Shown in pieces: positions 26,720 to 34,386 of a stretch of DNA of 64,000 nt. This DNA comes from Saliniramus sp050485405. GTDB taxonomy: Bacteria; Pseudomonadota; Alphaproteobacteria; Rhizobiales; Beijerinckiaceae. The stretch's first letter is position 1; every line of letters begins with the position of its first letter. Below the pieces are notes generated by a model that saw nothing but the letters and a program-made list of their open reading frames with translations, made no database searches and had not been told where the DNA came from. Location of the stretch: contig JBJHBI010000002.1 in NCBI GenBank assembly GCA_050485405.1, forward strand, positions 1 through 64,000. Reading direction: 5' to 3'. Position numbers and translations under genes: made by a program.

Positions 26720-27391
26720 TCAGAAGACGAAGCCGGGTTCCTCGCGGAAGGCCCTGAGAGGCTGCGCGACGGCATCGAAGAGCGGACGATCGCCGATCAC
26801 CCCGCCGGTGCGCACGAACATCGTGACACGGCTGGTGCGCCCGCCATCGCCGATCACGGTGATGAGGCGGCCATGATCGGTGAGTTGCGCGAGCAGCGAT
26901 TCGGGGCGCTTCGCGATCGCCGCGTTGATGAGAATCGCGTCGAAGCCCTCACTCGCGCCGAAATCGGCGTCGAACGGTTTTTCGATGATCTCGACGCCGG
27001 ATATTCCGGCGCGGGCGAGGTTCTCGCGGGTCTTTTCCGCTAGCGCGGCATCCGGCTCGGCGATGCTCACGGCGACACCGAGCTTGCTCGCGACTGCAGC
27101 CTCATAGCCCAGCGCGCCTGCGATTATCAGAAGCCGCTCGCCCTCGCGCAGATCGAGGTTCTGCAGCATGCGGGCATAAACCATCGGCGCGAGGAAATGG
27201 CGGGTCTCGCCCTCGTTGCCCTGCGCGACGATGAGCGGGCGGTCGGAATAGGCGAGATTGGCGAGCTCCGCCGGGGCGAAGATTTCGCGCGGGACCTCGT
27301 TCATGGCGGAGAGCACGCCGAGATCGCTGATATCGTAGGTCCGCAGCTGGTTGTCGACCATCATGCGGCGGACTTTGGCGTAATCGATCAT
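26720..27391 (-). CDS. pcm: Protein-L-isoaspartate O-methyltransferase family protein
   Basis: Probable SAM-dependent methyltransferase repairing isoaspartyl residues. The 223-residue protein (start MIDYAKVRRMMVDNQLRTYD) has the family N-terminus, the SAM-binding loop LLIIAGALGYEAAVASKL near residue 82 and post-motif VEIIEKPFDADFG. The canonical glycine-rich motif is changed here (AGALGYEAA rather than GxGxGxxxA), as in the alphaproteobacterial subgroup that sits next to tolC. Catalytic activity on isoaspartate is therefore less certain than the family name implies. Confidence 0.78.
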   Translation of the reverse strand: MIDYAKVRRMMVDNQLRTYDISDLGVLSAMNEVPREIFAPAELANLAYSDRPLIVAQGNEGETRHFLAPMVYARMLQNLDLREGERLLIIAGALGYEAAVASKLGVAVSIAEPDAALAEKTRENLARAGISGVEIIEKPFDADFGASEGFDAILINAAIAKRPESLLAQLTDHGRLITVIGDGGRTSRVTMFVRTGGVIGDRPLFDAVAQPLRAFREEPGFVF

Positions 27392-27517
27392 GGCTCGTCT
27401 CTCAGCATGGCCCCCGGTCGCGTGCCGGCAAGCCGGGTTTTGTGGCATCGGCGCGCAAAACGCAAGAGCCGGTGCGCGCGATGTCGGGTAGCGGCGTCGC
27501 GAGCGCGCGCGGCGTCC

Positions 27518-27751
27518 TCAATCGTCGTTACCCGTATGCAGCTCTTCCGGGCGTCGCCCCTCGTCGCAGCCGCGCCCGCGCAGATGCCCGTTGGCGCGCA
27601 GCCAGTCCGTGAGTATGCGATTCGCGAGCTCCTCGCGCGAGGGTGACCCCGGCGCGAGGCGGCTCGCTTTGTCGAGCCCGTCGAGAATGGCGGATGAGAG
27701 CCGGATGGTCTCTTCCGGTGTGTTCGCGGCGTCTTTTTCCTGCTCGGCCAT
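27518..27751 (-). CDS. Small ribbon-helix-helix-like protein
   Basis: A 77-residue protein of unknown role. The segment TIRLSSAILDGLDKASRLAP followed by SREELANRILTDWLRANG has the beta-strand, helix, helix pattern of ribbon-helix-helix DNA-binding proteins, though it is a weak match. The C-terminus is Arg- and Gly-rich and probably disordered. It begins 33 bases after the glpX stop on the same strand and may be co-transcribed with it. It could equally be a small structural or regulatory protein without DNA binding. Confidence 0.55.
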   Translation of the reverse strand: MAEQEKDAANTPEETIRLSSAILDGLDKASRLAPGSPSREELANRILTDWLRANGHLRGRGCDEGRRPEELHTGNDD

Positions 27752-27784
27752 GGCTTGCGTCTCGCTCGTCCTCGATCGCGCGGA

Positions 27785-28780
27785 TCAATCCAGGTGGAAT
27801 TTCGCGAATTCGCGGTGCTCGGCGCGGATGCTGCGCACCGTGCCGGTGGCCGAGCGGTAGACCACGGTCTCCGTCTCGATCACCTCCGGGCCGAAGCGCA
27901 CGCCGGCCACGAGCGCACCATCGGTGACGCCGGTCAGCGCCACGATGACGTCGCCGGAGGCGAGCTCGCTCATGTCGTATTTCTTATTGGGATCCTTGAC
28001 GCCCATTTCTCTGGCGCGTGTCAGCGTATCCTCGCGGTCGAGGATCAGCCGGCCCTGCATCTGGCCACCGATGCAGCGCAGGGCGCCTGCGGCGAGAACG
28101 CCCTCCGGCGCGGCGCCGATGCCCATATAGATGTCGATCCCGGTCTTCTCGGGCATCGCCGTGTAGATCACGCCCGCCACGTCGCCATCGCTGATCAAGC
28201 GCACGCTCGCACCCGTGGCGCGCACGGCGGCGATCATTTCCTGGTGGCGCGGACGGTCGAGGATCAGGGCGGTGATGTCGGAGGGCTCCACGCCCTTTGC
28301 CTTGGCGAGCGCGCGGATATTCTCTTCCGGCTTCGCGTCGAGATCGACGGTGCCCTTGGGATAGCCCGGGCCGATCGCGATTTTGTTCATATAGACGTCC
28401 GGCGCCGCGAGCAGCGTCCCGGCCTCGGCCATCGCCATGACGGCGATGGAGCCGGGCATGTCCTTGGCGCACAGGGTGGTGCCTTCCAGCGGATCGACGG
28501 CGATATCGACCTTCGGCCCGTCGCCACGCCCGACCTTCTCACCGATGAAGAGCATCGGCGCCTCGTCGCGCTCGCCTTCGCCGATCACGACGGTGCCGTC
28601 GATCTGGAGCTTGTTGAGCTCGCGGCGCATGGCGTCGACGGCGGCCTGGTCGGCGGCCTTCTCGTCGCCGCGCCCGCGCAGGCGGGCAGCCGAGACGGCC
28701 GCACGCTCGGTCACGCGCACGAGTTCGAGGGTGAGAATGCGCTCGATGAAGGGGTTGGGCGTAATTTTCTTGTCGGCCAT
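27785..28780 (-). CDS. glpX: Class II fructose-1,6-bisphosphatase GlpX
   Basis: Hydrolyses fructose 1,6-bisphosphate (and often sedoheptulose 1,7-bisphosphate) in gluconeogenesis. The 331-residue product has the class II signatures VVIGEGERDEAPMLFIGE near residue 55, the metal-binding DPLEGTT near residue 95 and GIGAAPEGVLAA near residue 205. The start MADKKITPNPF at 28780 follows GGAGG; longer frames run into hom. It lies directly downstream of hom on the same strand, an arrangement common in alphaproteobacteria. Confidence 0.94.
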   Translation of the reverse strand: MADKKITPNPFIERILTLELVRVTERAAVSAARLRGRGDEKAADQAAVDAMRRELNKLQIDGTVVIGEGERDEAPMLFIGEKVGRGDGPKVDIAVDPLEGTTLCAKDMPGSIAVMAMAEAGTLLAAPDVYMNKIAIGPGYPKGTVDLDAKPEENIRALAKAKGVEPSDITALILDRPRHQEMIAAVRATGASVRLISDGDVAGVIYTAMPEKTGIDIYMGIGAAPEGVLAAGALRCIGGQMQGRLILDREDTLTRAREMGVKDPNKKYDMSELASGDVIVALTGVTDGALVAGVRFGPEVIETETVVYRSATGTVRSIRAEHREFAKFHLD

Positions 28781-28856
28781 GGGGCGAACCTCCGAAAGCG
28801 ATCGCACGATCCGGCGATCTTTACTGGCTGTCTCTGCAGACGATCTCGGTTTTTTA

Positions 28857-30176
28857 TCATTCTCTCTCGATGCGGATGACCTGTGCATCCTCTGCGATCA
28901 GCCCGTCCTGCGCAATCTGGCGAAGCGCGCCGCGTACCGCTCCCTCGCTCGTCGCATAGGTGATCAGCACGACCGGGACCGGCGCGCCGGAGCGTCCCGT
29001 CGGATCGAGCGCGGCGGCTTCCGAGCGCCGTTGCAGGATGCTCTCGAGCGAGATGTCGTTCTCGGCCATGTGGCGGGCGATCCCCGCAGCCGCGCCGGGA
29101 CGGTCATAGACCGAGAGCCGCACGTAATAGCCACCCTCGTGGCGCTGCATCGGCGCGCGCTCGGGCACCTCCATCCGTGCGACGGGCCAGCCGAAGGGCG
29201 GACGCGCCGGGGTGCCGGCCACATCGGCGATATCGGCGAGTACGGCGGAGGCCGTCGCGTCGCCGCCGGCGCCGGGGCCGATCAGGGTGAGTTCGCCGAC
29301 CGCATCGGCATCGATCGTGACCGCATTGGTGACGCCCATGACCTGCGCGATGGCGGAATCACGCGGCACCATGGTGGGGTGGACGCGCTGCTCGATCCCG
29401 GTCTTCGTGCGCTCGGCCACGCCGAGGAGCTTGATGCGGAAACCGAGATCGTCCGCCATCTTCAGGTCGAGCGGGGTGATCGCCGAAATCCCCTCGACAT
29501 AGATCGCATCCGCATCGATCTGCGTGCCGAAAGCGAGACTCGTCAGCAGGGCGAGCTTGTGGGCGGTGTCGTAGCCCTCGACGTCGAAGGTCGGATCGGC
29601 CTCCGCGTAGCCGAGCCGCTGCGCATCGGCGAGGCATTCGGCGAAGGAGAGCCCCTCCGCCTCCATACGCGAGAGAATGTAGTTGCAGGTGCCGTTGAGG
29701 ATCCCGTAGAGCCGTGTCACCCGATTGCCGGCCAATGCCTCGCGCATGGTCTTGACGATGGGGATGCCGCCGGCGGCGGAGGCCTCGAAGGCGAGATGCA
29801 CGCCGTTCGCCTCGGCCAGCGCGGAGAGCGCGTTGCCGTGTTTCGCGAGCAAGGCCTTGTTTGCGGTGACGACATGCTTGCCGGCCTTCAACGCCGTCTC
29901 GACGGCATGGCGCGCCGCGCCCTCGTCGCCGCCGATCAGCTCGACGAAACAGTCGATATCGTCCGCGCCGGCGAGGGAGACGGGATCGTCGAACCAAGTG
30001 AAGCCGGAGATATCCACACCGCGATCACGGTTGCGGTCGCGCGCGCTCACGGCGGTGACGGCCATGGGGCGTCCCGCGCGCGTGCCCATCGTCTCCCCAT
30101 GGGTCCCGAGGAGCAGCACCAGAGATGCGCCCACGGTTCCGAGCCCGGCCACGCCGATCCGCAATTGCTTCGTCAT
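28857..30176 (-). CDS. hom: Homoserine dehydrogenase
   Basis: Reduces aspartate semialdehyde to homoserine, the branch point to threonine and methionine. The 439-residue protein has an N-terminal NAD(P)-binding GVAGLGTVGASLV motif at residues 7-19, the catalytic domain with GILNGTCNYILSRM near residue 178, and a C-terminal ACT domain (YYVRLSVYDRPGAAAGIA) for feedback control. Length fits the ACT-bearing form. It is divergent from metY, which uses a homoserine derivative, so the shared leader may co-ordinate methionine synthesis. The start MTKQLRIGVAG was preferred. Confidence 0.94.
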   Translation of the reverse strand: MTKQLRIGVAGLGTVGASLVLLLGTHGETMGTRAGRPMAVTAVSARDRNRDRGVDISGFTWFDDPVSLAGADDIDCFVELIGGDEGAARHAVETALKAGKHVVTANKALLAKHGNALSALAEANGVHLAFEASAAGGIPIVKTMREALAGNRVTRLYGILNGTCNYILSRMEAEGLSFAECLADAQRLGYAEADPTFDVEGYDTAHKLALLTSLAFGTQIDADAIYVEGISAITPLDLKMADDLGFRIKLLGVAERTKTGIEQRVHPTMVPRDSAIAQVMGVTNAVTIDADAVGELTLIGPGAGGDATASAVLADIADVAGTPARPPFGWPVARMEVPERAPMQRHEGGYYVRLSVYDRPGAAAGIARHMAENDISLESILQRRSEAAALDPTGRSGAPVPVVLITYATSEGAVRGALRQIAQDGLIAEDAQVIRIERE

Positions 30177-30476
30177 CGATCTCACCCAAATCACGTCGAC
30201 GGCCGGCTCTTCCGCAGGGACATGAGCGCTCCGTCGATCGGTGCCTCTCTTGCACGGTTTTGCCGTGCGGTTCAAGGAAGCGTCGCGGCGACAGGCCCTT
30301 CATGCACATTTGCACCCGCGCGATAGCGGGTCCATGCTGGTGCCGATGGCCCGGATGGCGCGTTGACGCATCCCGGGTGTTCTATTAAAAGAACGATCGT
30401 TCTTTACAAGACACGATTTTGCACAATCGGCAATCGGACAGAAAACCGCGCAATGCGCGCAAGGGAGATGCAAGCG
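30177..30476. promoter_or_regulatory. Divergent leader region hom/metY
   Basis: This 300-base region separates hom and metY. It contains two small hairpins (GCACGG-TTTTG-CCGTGC at 30252-30268, ACCCGC-N6-GCGGGT at 30314-30331) and, close to metY, a promoter overlapping a perfect 18-bp palindrome. I looked for SAM-II and SAM/SAH riboswitch consensus blocks and did not find them, so control appears to be by a DNA-binding protein. Confidence 0.55.
30363..30405 (+). promoter_or_regulatory. metY promoter with palindromic operator
   Basis: A -35 TTGACG (30363-30368) is 16 bases from TTAAAA (30385-30390). The palindrome AAAGAACGATCGTTCTTT (30388-30405) is perfect over 18 bp and overlaps the -10 and start region, ending about 70 bases before the metY ATG. 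The pattern suits a TetR- or ArsR-type homodimeric repressor; the regulator is not in the window. Confidence 0.6.
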
Positions 30477-31757
30477 ATGACAGAACACGTGCCCGGTTTC
30501 GATACCCTCGCCATCCATGCCGGCGCCACGCCGGATCCGGCCACCGGCGCACGCGCCACGCCGATCTATCAGACGACCTCCTTCGTCTTCGACGATGTCG
30601 ATCACGCGGCGTCGCTGTTCGGCCTGCAGGCCTTCGGCAACATCTATTCGCGCATCACCAACCCCACCTGCGCCGTGCTCGAGCAGCGCGTCGCGGCGCT
30701 CGAGGGCGGTACTGCGGCGCTCGCCGTGGCGTCGGGCCATGCGGCGGAATTTCTCACGCTGCACGCGCTGATGGAGCCCGGTGACGAGTTCATCGCGGCC
30801 AAGAAGCTCTATGGCGGCTCGATCAACCAGTTCACCCATTCCTACAAGAACTTCGGCTGGCAGGTGAAATGGGCCGATACCGAGGATCCCGCCAGCTTCG
30901 ATGCCGCCGTCACCGGCAAGACCAAGGCGATCTTCATCGAATCGATCGCCAATCCCGGCGGCGTGATCGTCGATATCGCGGCGATCGCGGAGATCGCGAA
31001 GAAGCACAACATCCCGCTCATCGTCGACAATACGATGGGCACGCCGTATCTGGTGCGCCCGTTCGAGCACGGCGCCGACATCGTCGTGCATTCGGCGACG
31101 AAGTTCCTCGGCGGCCATGGCAATTCCATCGGCGGGCTGATCGTCGACGGCGGCAGCTTCAACTGGGTGGGCGACAAGCGCTATCCGATGCTCTCGGCGC
31201 CGCGCCCGGAATATAACGGCATGGTGCTCGGCGAGACCTTCGGCAATTTCGCCTTCGCCATCGCCACCCGCGTGCTCGGCCTGCGCGATCTCGGCCCCGC
31301 ACTCTCGCCCTTCAACGCCTTCATGATCCTCACCGGGATCGAGACCCTGCCTTTGCGCATGCAGCGCCATTCCGACAATGCGCTCGCGGTGGCCAAGCAC
31401 CTCGCCGCGCATCCGGCGGTAGAATGGGTCAGTTATCCGGGGCTGGAAGGGGATCGCTACAACGCGCTCGCCAAGCGTTATTGCCCCAAGGGCGCCGGCG
31501 CCGTCTTCACCTTCGGCCTGAAGGGCGGCTATGACGCGGGCGTCGCGCTGGTCTCCAAGCTCCAGCTGTTCTCGCATCTGGCCAATATCGGCGATACCCG
31601 CTCGCTGGTGATCCACCCGGCGTCAACCACCCACCGCCAGCTCACCGACGAGCAGCGCGTCGCCGCCGGCGCCGGCCCGGAAGTGGTGCGCCTGTCCATC
31701 GGCATCGAAGACGTCGCCGATCTGATCGCCGATCTCGATCAGGCGCTGGCGGGGTAA
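30477..31757 (+). CDS. metY: O-acetylhomoserine sulfhydrylase/aminocarboxypropyltransferase
   Basis: PLP enzyme that makes homocysteine from O-acetyl- or O-succinylhomoserine and sulfide in methionine synthesis. The 426-residue product belongs to the Cys/Met metabolism PLP family. It has TPIYQTTSFVF near residue 30, SRITNPTCAVLE, the PLP-lysine motif VVHSATKFLGGHG near residue 206, and SVEHPE-like residues near the C-terminus. The start at 30477 has GGGAG nine bases upstream. It is probably monocistronic, followed by a strong terminator. Confidence 0.93.
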   Translation: MTEHVPGFDTLAIHAGATPDPATGARATPIYQTTSFVFDDVDHAASLFGLQAFGNIYSRITNPTCAVLEQRVAALEGGTAALAVASGHAAEFLTLHALMEPGDEFIAAKKLYGGSINQFTHSYKNFGWQVKWADTEDPASFDAAVTGKTKAIFIESIANPGGVIVDIAAIAEIAKKHNIPLIVDNTMGTPYLVRPFEHGADIVVHSATKFLGGHGNSIGGLIVDGGSFNWVGDKRYPMLSAPRPEYNGMVLGETFGNFAFAIATRVLGLRDLGPALSPFNAFMILTGIETLPLRMQRHSDNALAVAKHLAAHPAVEWVSYPGLEGDRYNALAKRYCPKGAGAVFTFGLKGGYDAGVALVSKLQLFSHLANIGDTRSLVIHPASTTHRQLTDEQRVAAGAGPEVVRLSIGIEDVADLIADLDQALAG

Positions 31758-31773
31758 GGCCGACGGAAAACGA

Positions 31774-31813
31774 CGACCGGCGCCCGGATGAGGGGCGCCG
31801 GTCGGGTTTTGGG
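31774..31813 (+). terminator. Rho-independent terminator after metY
   Basis: A 12-bp stem (31774-31785 with 31793-31804, core GACCGGCGCC / GGCGCCGGTC, 7-base loop) is followed by GGTTTTGGGG. It lies 16 bases after the metY stop. Confidence 0.8.
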
Positions 31814-31929
31814 GTGTTCATTTCATTTGCTGATTGTGCAACTGCAGAAACGTGGTTGTTTCGGGGAAAACGATTCGTCAATCGGCGCAAAGCGTTGTTC
31901 AATAACATTGCGAATCGAGGGAGGTGGAA

Positions 31930-32187
31930 ATGACGGGCGCGCTGACGGAGCTGATCGAAGCCGCGCGGCTGATCAGACAAACACCCGAACAACGCGAAGA
32001 GCAACGTCGTAGCTTCGCCTACGGCAACACCGCTTTCGGAAACAGCCGGATCACGCGGGAGATGATCGCCGAACAGGCTGAGCGTCTCGCGCGGGAGGAG
32101 AAGTGTGAAAATGACGCTGATTCAACGGATTTTCGCGCCCTAGCCGGAACTTTTATATTCTCATCGGAAACCATTAGGAGGAAGTGA
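31930..32187 (+). CDS. Small protein of unknown function, first gene of a coupled pair
   Basis: An 85-residue protein from the ATG at 31930, with GGGAGG five bases upstream (a GTG at 31924 is in frame but overlaps that site). It is charged and helical: TELIEAARLIRQTPEQREEQRRSFAY, then GNTAFGNSRITREMI and EQAERLAREEK. I do not recognise the family with confidence; the small size, charge and position in an accessory stretch recall antitoxins. Its TGA overlaps the ATG of the next gene (TGATG), so the two are translationally coupled. Codon use is more A+T-rich than in the flanking core genes. Confidence 0.6.
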   Translation: MTGALTELIEAARLIRQTPEQREEQRRSFAYGNTAFGNSRITREMIAEQAERLAREEKCENDADSTDFRALAGTFIFSSETIRRK

Positions 32188-32339
32188 TGGCAGTTGAGGA
32201 GCATGAAAAGTTTGAGGAGTGGAAGTCCGCTCTTGAGGAGCTGATTGAAGCGAAGGAAGCGCAAAGAGCAGGGAAAGCAACCCAAAAGGATGTCGAAAGG
32301 GCTCGGGAAGCCTATATCAGAATTGCTGATGAAGTTTGA
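32187..32339 (+). CDS. 50-residue acidic helical protein, second gene of a coupled pair
   Basis: A short gene, with an excellent ribosome site AGGAGG (32176-32181) five bases before its ATG, which overlaps the stop of the preceding gene by one base. The product starts MAVEEHEKFEEWKSALEELI and continues through EAKEAQRAGKATQKDVERAR to IADEV. It is almost entirely charged helix with heptad-like spacing, so it is probably a coiled-coil binding partner of the first protein. No homologue is known to me. It is too short to classify and could be a small toxin, antitoxin or phage-type protein. Confidence 0.6.
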   Translation: MAVEEHEKFEEWKSALEELIEAKEAQRAGKATQKDVERAREAYIRIADEV

Positions 32340-32642
32340 GTTCCACTGGTCCTAAAAGTGAGAAGCGCCCTGCCGACATGACCGGCGACACCTTTCATAT
32401 ATTGGTATTGCTATCGGTGAAGGCGGAGATTTGGGACGAAACGCACTAGAGGGATTCCGCCACATTTTGGTGGGGCCGCCAAGGCGGCAAGAAGTGCGCC
32501 TCGGGCACGAAGCTCGTGCGAAGAGCTGGAGTTTTCCGGAAGGCAGAGCGGTAGCGTTCGGTGGAAAAGCCTCTAAGGGATTGACCAATGGTGATTTTTA
32601 TGACCTACTTGGAGGTCTGAAAAATCACCATGGGGCATGCCG
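32340..32642. other. Inverted-repeat-rich region, possible structured RNA or leader
   Basis: About 300 bases without a convincing gene. Several inverted repeats lie in series: GGCGGA (32422-32427) with TCCGCC (32456-32461), CCAC-N6-GTGG (32460-32473), GCCGCC-AA-GGCGGC (32475-32488), GCACGA-AGC-TCGTGC (32505-32519) and CTGGA-N4-TCCGG (32526-32539). A long hairpin ends the series at 32588-32631. An open frame (32362-32670) crosses the region but lacks an ATG or a good ribosome site and runs into the next gene out of frame. The region may be an untranslated leader or a small RNA of the module that follows. Confidence 0.4.
32588..32631 (+). repeat. Long near-perfect hairpin before the 208-aa gene
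   Basis: Twelve perfectly paired bases (ATGGTGATTTTT, 32588-32599, with AAAAATCACCAT, 32620-32631) enclose a 2x2 internal loop and a further five pairs (GACCT 32602-32606 with AGGTC 32613-32617) around a six-base loop. The hairpin ends one base before the GGGG that is the only ribosome-site candidate for the next gene, so it could control translation or terminate upstream transcription. Confidence 0.75.
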
Positions 32643-33269
32643 ATGCGTCGACCGGAAACAAGCATACTGATTGAGGAATGGGACATCAATCGCCGGTTGG
32701 CAGAATTGGGTCTCGATAAAAGGAGACTGCTTCGTGTGCGGGATACCGCCCTTGCGGGGAGCGATAACAGCGGACCTTTCCATTGTCTAAACACACCAGG
32801 AACCTACGCCCATCACGAAGGCGTAGCAGGTCTGCGTGAACAATACGTGGGACACGATTGGGACCTCTGCCGAAGTGATGGGATTGAGGGGATAAGGCAC
32901 AAAGAGACGGGGACGAAGATTGGTTTCCAGAACGTCGATATCGCACACGACCTGAACCACGCCCCAAAACCAAGAAGCGAGAAAGGAGTAGGTGCGGAGC
33001 GTGCGGCAGAGGCCAACCTGTTCGGGACCCTCCCGCGGCACTATAAGCCTCTTAACGACATGAGAGGCGCTCCACTCTACTATCTGATGGTTGATAAGAG
33101 CGGTGCATGTGAGCTTTCACGTCCGATTATCGAGAACAAGACGTTCAAGGACTTCATCGAGCGTATATTCCTTGACGATGGATCGGGAGGCGATAAAGAG
33201 GAATTCTCAATATCTGATGACGGCGGTACACTGACCGACTTCGACGTTCCAGTCTCCAAAAAGGGATAA
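32643..33269 (+). CDS. Uncharacterised 208-residue partner of an XRE/ImmA-IrrE protein
   Basis: Soluble protein of unknown function. Visible segments are ILIEEWDINRRLAELGLDKR, a FHCLNTPGTYAHHEGVAGLR stretch, RSDGIEGIRHKETGTKIGF, NVDIAHDLNHAPKPRSEKG and, near the C-terminus, LYYLMVDKSGACELSRP followed by FKDFIERIFL. No catalytic motif is recognised. I recall similar genes upstream of ImmA/IrrE-type genes in other bacteria, so it is probably the functional partner or substrate of the next protein, whose ATG begins two bases after its stop. ATG 32643 is seven bases from GGGG; ATG 32637 is an alternative. Base composition is lower in G+C than the core genes. Confidence 0.7.
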   Translation: MRRPETSILIEEWDINRRLAELGLDKRRLLRVRDTALAGSDNSGPFHCLNTPGTYAHHEGVAGLREQYVGHDWDLCRSDGIEGIRHKETGTKIGFQNVDIAHDLNHAPKPRSEKGVGAERAAEANLFGTLPRHYKPLNDMRGAPLYYLMVDKSGACELSRPIIENKTFKDFIERIFLDDGSGGDKEEFSISDDGGTLTDFDVPVSKKG

Positions 33270-33271
33270 GC

Positions 33272-34363
33272 ATGTCATTTGAGGGCGGTCGGCTCGGCCT
33301 GGCGCGGAAGCGGCGTCGCCTGACCATGAAGGCATTGGCCGAGAAGGCCGGGCTTGGGCAAAATACACTGACGCGGCTGGAGAAAGGCGTTGGGGTTAAC
33401 CCGGACGCGGAGACCGTAGAGGCGTTAGCAAAAGCACTCAGGTATCCTGTGGAGTTCTTTTTCCGACCGTTGGTCGATGAGGTTGACACCGCAGCAGTCA
33501 GCTTCCGAAGTTTCAGCAAGATGAGTAAGCGGGAACAGGACGCCGCCGAAGCCGCCGGTTCGCTTGGCTTCGATCTTGTTGCGTGGATGACCCAGCGCTT
33601 CAATCTGCCAACGCCGGATCTTTTAGACCTAAGCTATGAGACGGATGCGGCAGCGGCCGCAGAAATGGTTCGTCGGCACTGGAACCTAGGTCTGCGCCCG
33701 ATCGGCAACCTAATCGGGCTTCTGGAAAGCAAGGGCGTCAGGGTACTTTCCCTCTCTGAGAACACGGCGTCCGTAAACGCTTTCTCATTTTGGAGGGATG
33801 AAGTTCCCTACGTATTTTTGAACAACTTTAAGTCTGCTGAAAGTTCAATCTTTGACACCGCGCACGAACTTGCTCATCTCGTGCTCCACAAGCATGGCGA
33901 CCCGAAGGGCATCCGGTCCGCAGAACGTGAAGCGGACGAGTTCGCGTCATCTTTCCTGATGCCGGAACGCGATGTTCGTGCGCGTGTGCCCCGTCGCATA
34001 ACGGTTGCGGCGATTATTGATGCTAAGCAGCGCTGGCGCGTGTCCGCAATGGCTTTAGCTCGACGGCTTTACACCTTAGGAATTGTGTCAGAGTGGAACT
34101 ACAAGTCCCTGTGCATTGAACTGACGAAGCGCGGCTACAGAAAGTCGGAGCCGGTCGGCGTCGAACGCGAAACCTCGATCGTTTGGAAAAAAGTCCTGTC
34201 GAGCCTATGGGCTGACAGGATAACTAAGAACCAGATTGCAAGCGAACTGGCCATCCCACTTGATGAATTAGAGGGTCTAATTTGGAACCTTACGGGAGAT
34301 CTGCCTCAACCACTGCCTGGTGCGCGCGCCCCTTTCAAGCTAATCGACAACTCTTGTTTTTGA
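33272..34363 (+). CDS. XRE-family regulator with ImmA/IrrE metalloprotease domain
   Basis: A 363-residue two-domain protein. Residues about 8-65 form an XRE helix-turn-helix (RRLTMKALAEKAGLGQNTLT). Residues about 140-260 are an ImmA/IrrE (DUF955) domain with the zinc motif HELAH at residues 198-202 and the third-ligand region AEREADEFASSFLMP about 20 residues later. In ImmA and IrrE this protease cuts a repressor when DNA is damaged or an element is induced. Here the C-terminal 90 residues are an extra domain of unknown type. It is co-transcribed with the 208-aa gene and probably controls or cleaves its partner. Its own promoter context and lower G+C suggest horizontal acquisition. Confidence 0.88.
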   Translation: MSFEGGRLGLARKRRRLTMKALAEKAGLGQNTLTRLEKGVGVNPDAETVEALAKALRYPVEFFFRPLVDEVDTAAVSFRSFSKMSKREQDAAEAAGSLGFDLVAWMTQRFNLPTPDLLDLSYETDAAAAAEMVRRHWNLGLRPIGNLIGLLESKGVRVLSLSENTASVNAFSFWRDEVPYVFLNNFKSAESSIFDTAHELAHLVLHKHGDPKGIRSAEREADEFASSFLMPERDVRARVPRRITVAAIIDAKQRWRVSAMALARRLYTLGIVSEWNYKSLCIELTKRGYRKSEPVGVERETSIVWKKVLSSLWADRITKNQIASELAIPLDELEGLIWNLTGDLPQPLPGARAPFKLIDNSCF

Positions 34364-34386
34364 GAAAAAACCCTGACATATCAAGG

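Noticed and set aside
30177..30476. SAM-II or SAM/SAH riboswitch in the hom/metY leader
   Set aside because: None of the conserved sequence blocks were found by eye; only short hairpins and the palindrome are visible. A covariance search could still overturn this.
32362..32670. Open frame across the hairpin-rich segment
   Set aside because: No ATG or GTG with a ribosome site, it overlaps the start of the 208-aa gene in another frame, and it crosses the long hairpin.
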